DNA of 7,264 nucleotides from Planctomycetaceae bacterium. GTDB taxonomy: Bacteria; Planctomycetota; Planctomycetia; Pirellulales; UBA1268. Numbering within the stretch: position 1 is the stretch's first letter; every line of letters starts with the position of its first letter. Where the stretch lies: contig JABHNP010000255.1 in the NCBI GenBank assembly GCA_018694455.1, positions 1 through 7,264 on the forward strand, written 5' to 3'. A program made the translations under genes and the position numbers. Shown one piece after another: positions 5,967 to 7,264 of the stretch. A model generated the notes under the pieces. That model was not told the DNA's origin and did no database searches. It was given only the letters and a program-made list of their open reading frames with translations.

Positions 5967-6624
5967 GTTTGTTATCCCGTGAACTCAGACTGCGGCCTCA
6001 CAAGGCTAAGGCATGTGCAGCCTGGTTTTGGTAGCTCAAGCGATATTGCCTGCCTTATGCCTGGCGACAGGTTTTCAATCTACGCTTATTTGTGTTCTTT
6101 TCTACAGACATCCAACTTTAGATATCAGCGTTTTAAAGTAATCAATAAAATTGAAAGATTACTTGTTCCAAATATCAGAATAATCAGGAGAAAAAATCTT
6201 TTTTAGATGACGAGTGAACATAGCGAGAATAGTTTTCATGTCGCATCCCTTTTTAATATTGATTATCGATTCGTGATGCATTTTGTTTTTAGCTTTCAGC
6301 AAAGGAGGCTTAGTACCGTTAAAGGCATCATAAATCACAAATCGAAACTAACTGGAATGTGAAGTATCTAGTATTACTGCATTTGAGTCTTTGGTTTGGA
6401 AGCTATTCTGTGCCATGCATCCTTTGATTGTTAGCGGTCTTTAACAAGGTGGTGAGGGCCATTATCAATCGCATTTTTTAAATGGATTGTGACATCATCT
6501 ATAAACACCGTTCATGGCTATGGTCGTTGGTAGTCTCACCGCGTTTGTGTCAAACTATTATTTGTCGGTTGAATGTGGTCTGCAAATTTTTGTTGAATCG
6601 TACACCAGTCCCTGTTGGGAAAAT
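5967..6624. other. Gene-poor, partly AT-rich intergenic region
   Basis: I see no convincing gene on either strand across about 650 bp. An 83-codon rightward frame begins inside the tRNA relic and shows no ribosome binding site or family resemblance. A 51-codon frame (6207-6362) has only a distant GGAG. The region holds an A6-TC-T6 dyad (6191-6204), an orphan AAAGGAGG at 6301-6308 with no usable start codon after it, and scattered -10-like hexamers (TATAAA 6500-6505, TATTAT 6556-6561) without matching -35 elements. It should contain the methyltransferase promoter, which I cannot place. A small RNA or a degraded gene is possible but not supported. Confidence 0.45.
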
Positions 6625-6630
6625 AAGGAG
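6625..6630 (+). promoter_or_regulatory. Shine-Dalgarno sequence pointing to a non-ATG start of the methyltransferase
   Basis: AAGGAG lies eight bases before ATT (6639-6641), which is in frame with the methyltransferase. An in-frame TAA (6624-6626) overlaps its first two bases, so translation of this frame must begin after it. No ATG, GTG or TTG lies in frame between this stop and GTG at 6738. Confidence 0.65.
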
Positions 6631-6638
6631 TCAGCGTT

Positions 6639-7264
6639 ATTGAATCTTCAGAATCTGTAGCCGAAGCACTAATCGCATTAAAAGCAGCAATACAGGAGTC
6701 ACGTTCGTGCCGTCAGCTTTCTGATGAACGTTTCGATGTGACTCATGAGACTTTTGAGCGATCGAGCACCCAGCAGCCACTCGTCCTCAGGGCGCTAGAA
6801 GAATTGATAGGGTCGCACCAAGAGGGGGCGGGTCCACTGCGCATTCTTAGTGTTGGGTGTGGAAGCGGGATACTCGATAATCAGCTTATTGCTTCAATTG
6901 CTTCATCGAGTCGGAGTTTCAAGTACACAGGAGTTGACCCGAATCCTGTTGCCTGTCACCGTTTTCGGAAAAACTTTGACAAGCTTGCTTTAAAGAATGT
7001 TGAACTTGACCTGAAGGTGCAAGGCATTGAGGCGCTAGATATCAATGAGCCGTTCGACATTATTCAGTTGACTCACGCATTGTATTACTTCAAAGACCCA
7101 GCCGACACACTTGAGAAGTTAAGGGATTTATTGGCACCGAACGGAAAGTTGATAATGGTGCACGCTCCCAATGAATACCTTAATCAACTTTCAGAATGCT
7201 TTTGGTCCCATCACGTTGACCACGACATCTGGTTCAGTAATCGTCTTGAAGAGCATCTTGTGCA
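6639..7264 (+). CDS. SAM-dependent methyltransferase, HNMT-like, 5' part (3' end outside window)
   Basis: This is a class I (Rossmann-fold) S-adenosylmethionine methyltransferase, with 208 codons present before the window ends. Using ATT 6639 as residue 1, motif I is LRILSVGCGSG (67-77), the ribose-binding acidic residue is Asp100 in GVDPNP, and post-I motifs include IIQLTHALYYFKD (from 141) and LLAPNGKLIMV. The order and wording of these blocks resemble mammalian histamine N-methyltransferase (recalled as ILSIGGGAGE and IQMLYYVKD), and the N-terminal FxxSST segment aligns with HNMT FLNHST. The human histamine-binding Glu28 aligns with Gln45 here, so histamine is not an obvious substrate. Upstream is a long gene-free stretch, so no operon partner is visible on the left. 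The start is uncertain: GTG 6738 would cut into the HNMT-like N-terminal segment, and an indel that hides TTG 6640 is possible. The methyltransferase fold is firm; the subfamily is likely. Confidence 0.85.
   Translation, partial: MESSESVAEALIALKAAIQESRSCRQLSDERFDVTHETFERSSTQQPLVLRALEELIGSHQEGAGPLRILSVGCGSGILDNQLIASIASSSRSFKYTGVDPNPVACHRFRKNFDKLALKNVELDLKVQGIEALDINEPFDIIQLTHALYYFKDPADTLEKLRDLLAPNGKLIMVHAPNEYLNQLSECFWSHHVDHDIWFSNRLEEHLV

Noticed and set aside
6032..6075. Possible third tRNA relic: TAGCTCA (6032-6038) followed by ACAGGTT (6067-6073)
   Set aside because: The spacing is seven bases shorter than in the intact tRNA and neither the D stem nor an anticodon arm can be formed. The shared words are too short to support the call.
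5955..6206. 83-codon rightward frame
   Set aside because: It starts inside the tRNA relic hairpin, has no ribosome binding site, and its product resembles translated noncoding DNA.
6207..6362. 51-codon rightward frame beginning MTSEHSENSF
   Set aside because: The nearest GGAG is 16 bases away, the sequence matches nothing I know, and no neighbour supports it.
6477..6561. Promoter for the methyltransferase using TATAAA (6500) or TATTAT (6556)
   Set aside because: Neither has a recognisable -35 hexamer at 16-18 bp, and AT-rich DNA yields such hexamers often.
1..7264. CRISPR arrays, insertion sequences, toxin-antitoxin pairs, defence or secretion genes
   Set aside because: I found no regularly spaced repeats, transposase or recombinase motifs, or characteristic gene pairs on either strand.

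Overview
The window is bacterial chromosomal DNA. Most of it is a housekeeping block for the 2-oxoglutarate dehydrogenase complex; the right-hand third is looser and gene-poor. The E3 redox-disulphide motif reads CLRVGC instead of the commoner CLNVGC, the tRNA gene has no encoded CCA, base composition is balanced, and gene spacing is generous. From memory this combination fits a planctomycete-like bacterium, but that is a weak inference and no marker here settles the phylum.

Left part (1-4489, all rightward): the C-terminal two thirds or so of sucA (E1, cut by the window edge), then complete sucB (E2, succinyl-transferring, one lipoyl domain) and complete lpd (E3). Together they encode all three components that convert 2-oxoglutarate, CoA and NAD+ to succinyl-CoA, CO2 and NADH. 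The gaps between the genes are about 150 bp each, long for an operon. The first contains a perfect 7-3-7 inverted repeat and the second a bulged stem-loop.

Middle (4490-5970): a tRNA-Arg(TCT) gene 55 bp after lpd, then about 340 bp without a credible gene. Next comes a leftward gene for a 269-residue soluble protein that I do not recognise. A strong Shine-Dalgarno sequence shows that its true start is 33 codons inside the longest open frame. Degraded tRNA 3'-half sequences, in the same orientation as the intact tRNA, lie on both sides of this gene (about 4758-4779 and 5918-5964). They suggest old duplication or integration events at this tRNA locus.

Right part (5967-7264): about 650 bp with no convincing gene, then the start of a rightward class I S-adenosylmethionine methyltransferase that resembles histamine N-methyltransferase (HNMT). 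It is cut by the window end. Its reading frame has no ATG and no suitably placed GTG or TTG start; the best Shine-Dalgarno sequence points to an ATT codon.

I see no CRISPR array, transposase, integrase or recognisable defence system. The points most worth a second look are the ATT start, the tRNA relics bracketing the unknown gene, and the HNMT-like enzyme in a bacterium.
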